A stretch of 64,000 bases of DNA, taken from NCBI RefSeq assembly GCF_011683955.1, contig NZ_JAAQPI010000017.1, positions 62,001-126,000 on the forward strand. The letters are read 5' to 3'. A program made the translations under genes and the position numbers. The notes under the pieces are model-generated. The model was not told where the DNA came from, ran no database searches, and saw only the letters and a program-made list of their open reading frames with translations. Source of the DNA: Pseudomaricurvus alkylphenolicus (GTDB taxonomy: Bacteria; Pseudomonadota; Gammaproteobacteria; Pseudomonadales; Cellvibrionaceae). Positions 63,031-64,000 of this stretch are shown here, piece by piece (positions within the stretch are counted from its first letter, which is position 1; every line of letters begins with the position of its first letter).

Positions 63031-64000
63031 TTGGATGCCTGAGCGACGATAGTTTGTAACTCTTGCGTCGATTCGGTGTAGCATTGGGCCGCGGTGATTG
63101 CACTGATTACTGCGGCTGAGCCTACCGCACAGGCCATAACATCAGCGATGTTTCCCCGGGTAATACCGCCAATGGCAACCAGCGGAAAGTGATCGCCAAG
63201 AATCCCACTCCAGTATTTCAGATTCTCCAGCCCGATGGTCTGTACCGACTTGGTTGAGGTGGCGAACACCGAGCCTATGGCAAGATAGCTGGGCTTGAAG
63301 CTCGCTGCCCGAGCCCATTCGTATTCGCTGTGAGAACTCAGCCCCAGTCGCAACCCACTTAGCCGAATGGCTTGCAAAGGGGCGACGTCCATATCCTCCT
63401 GGCCCAGATGTACGCCGTAGGCGCCGTGTTTGATTGCCAGCTGCCAGTGGTCGTTGATAAACAAGCGTGCCTTATGTTGTTTTCCGAGCGCAACGGCCGC
63501 CCGCACCAGCGTATCAAGTTCCTTATCCGCTCGATCTTTGATGCGTAATTGCAATGTCTTAACACCTAGCGGCAGGAGTTTTTCCAGCCACTCGATCGAA
63601 TCGACGATGGGGTAAAGCCCCAGTTGGCCTGTATCGCAACCGGAAAATGCGGGAGAGTCGAAGCCATCCAGCGAAGTGGCAATATCGGGGAAGTGGTGAA
63701 AGTGTTTCGGCCAGCCGCCATTGCCCAGCAGGCCGGGACCTTTACCAACGGAGAAACCCTGCTCAATGCCTTGTTGAACATAGGCGCAGGCCAGAATCAC
63801 TGCATCGCGCAGGCTTTTGCCGTGAGCCACAAAGCTGGCCACCGCAGCGGCCAGACTGCAGCCGGTACCGCGACGATTTGGGTTGTTCTGCTTGTGGTGA
63901 CGCAACCAAAAGCCGCCCTGCTGATCACAGTAATAGTCATACACGTACTCCGGATTTACATCGCCATGTCCGCCTTTAAGCAGTACGGCTTTGGCACCCA
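63024..64000 (-). CDS. thiDE: Bifunctional ThiD-ThiE, HMP-phosphate kinase/thiamine-phosphate synthase (N-terminus missing)
   Basis: Partial: 5' end beyond the window; the visible C-terminal 325 codons run to 63024. The ThiD part ends with KGGHGDVN and RRGTGCSLAAAVASFVA (catalytic Cys). The ThiE part has TLQLRIKDRADKELD, LFINDHWQLAIKHGAYGVHLGQEDM, and AIGSVFATSTK. So one chain phosphorylates HMP-P and joins it with thiazole phosphate in thiamine synthesis. A ThiD-ThiE fusion is known in several bacteria. The last 7 bp overlap the convergent CnoX-like gene. Confidence 0.92.
   Translation of the reverse strand, partial: GAKAVLLKGGHGDVNPEYVYDYYCDQQGGFWLRHHKQNNPNRRGTGCSLAAAVASFVAHGKSLRDAVILACAYVQQGIEQGFSVGKGPGLLGNGGWPKHFHHFPDIATSLDGFDSPAFSGCDTGQLGLYPIVDSIEWLEKLLPLGVKTLQLRIKDRADKELDTLVRAAVALGKQHKARLFINDHWQLAIKHGAYGVHLGQEDMDVAPLQAIRLSGLRLGLSSHSEYEWARAASFKPSYLAIGSVFATSTKSVQTIGLENLKYWSGILGDHFPLVAIGGITRGNIADVMACAVGSAAVISAITAAQCYTESTQELQTIVAQASNQ

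Overview
The window reads as a chromosomal segment of a free-living, probably marine gammaproteobacterium. The run ndk-rlmN-pilW-rodZ-ispG-hisS-yfgM-bamB-der is a gammaproteobacterial core block, mltF next to purL is an arrangement known from pseudomonads, and gene content and codon use fit the Cellvibrionales/Pseudomonadales area. That placement is inference; no rRNA or tRNA gene was found to fix the taxon. There are no prophage, IS transposase, CRISPR or integron signatures.

Layout. (1) 1-5.2 kb: a SUF iron-sulfur operon, sufB(partial)-sufC-sufD-sufS-sufA-sufT-sufE, followed by an ISC-type ferredoxin. It sits where related bacteria carry the isc operon, directly before ndk. (2) 5.3-14.7 kb: the core block from ndk to der. 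(3) 14.7-15.3 kb: an intergenic tract with a 309-bp element bounded by perfect 19-bp inverted repeats. (4) 15.3-28.2 kb: scattered housekeeping and accessory genes (VOC protein, HDAC-like hydrolase, TauE/SafE permease, YeaD mutarotase, Atm1-type exporter, transaldolase, DNA polymerase II, CbiX-like chelatase, DTW-domain tRNA enzyme, MaoC-like dehydratase). (5) 28.3-37 kb: iron-type alcohol dehydrogenase, a two-subunit molybdenum hydroxylase with its XdhC and MocA maturation proteins, and a TonB-dependent receptor. (6) 37-41 kb: a repeat-rich stretch around a methyltransferase-like lipoprotein, then YlqF GTPase and a glycine-zipper lipoprotein. (7) 41-53 kb: YigZ, SlyD, YbaN, LOG, YaeQ, SIMPL, ferredoxin, GlxA-type AraC regulator, class II aldolase, RlmA, TadA, MsbA-like ABC exporter, MltF. 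(8) 53.8-64 kb: PurL, FklB, DEAD-box helicase, methylglyoxal synthase, MBL hydrolase, CnoX-like thioredoxin and a ThiD-ThiE fusion that runs off the window.

The most unusual content lies between the genes. A dispersed repeat of about 186 bp, bounded by TGCCTCA direct repeats, is present in two full copies, one slightly decayed copy, one internally deleted copy and one 3' remnant. Each of the three complete copies folds into an outer 27-bp stem and an inner hairpin. The stem sequences differ greatly between copies while pairing within each copy, so the fold is conserved rather than the sequence. Two lipoprotein/Fe-S genes also end in short tandem arrays of about 23 bp that repeat their last codons and stop codon. 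Several genes next to the dispersed repeats become strikingly C-poor on the + strand.

Functionally, the SUF operon and ferredoxin would supply clusters to the many Fe-S enzymes here (RlmN, IspG, the molybdenum hydroxylase small subunit). The Moco hydroxylase operon carries its own cofactor cytidylylation (MocA) and insertion (XdhC) genes. The alcohol dehydrogenase just upstream could feed it aldehydes, which is inference from proximity only.
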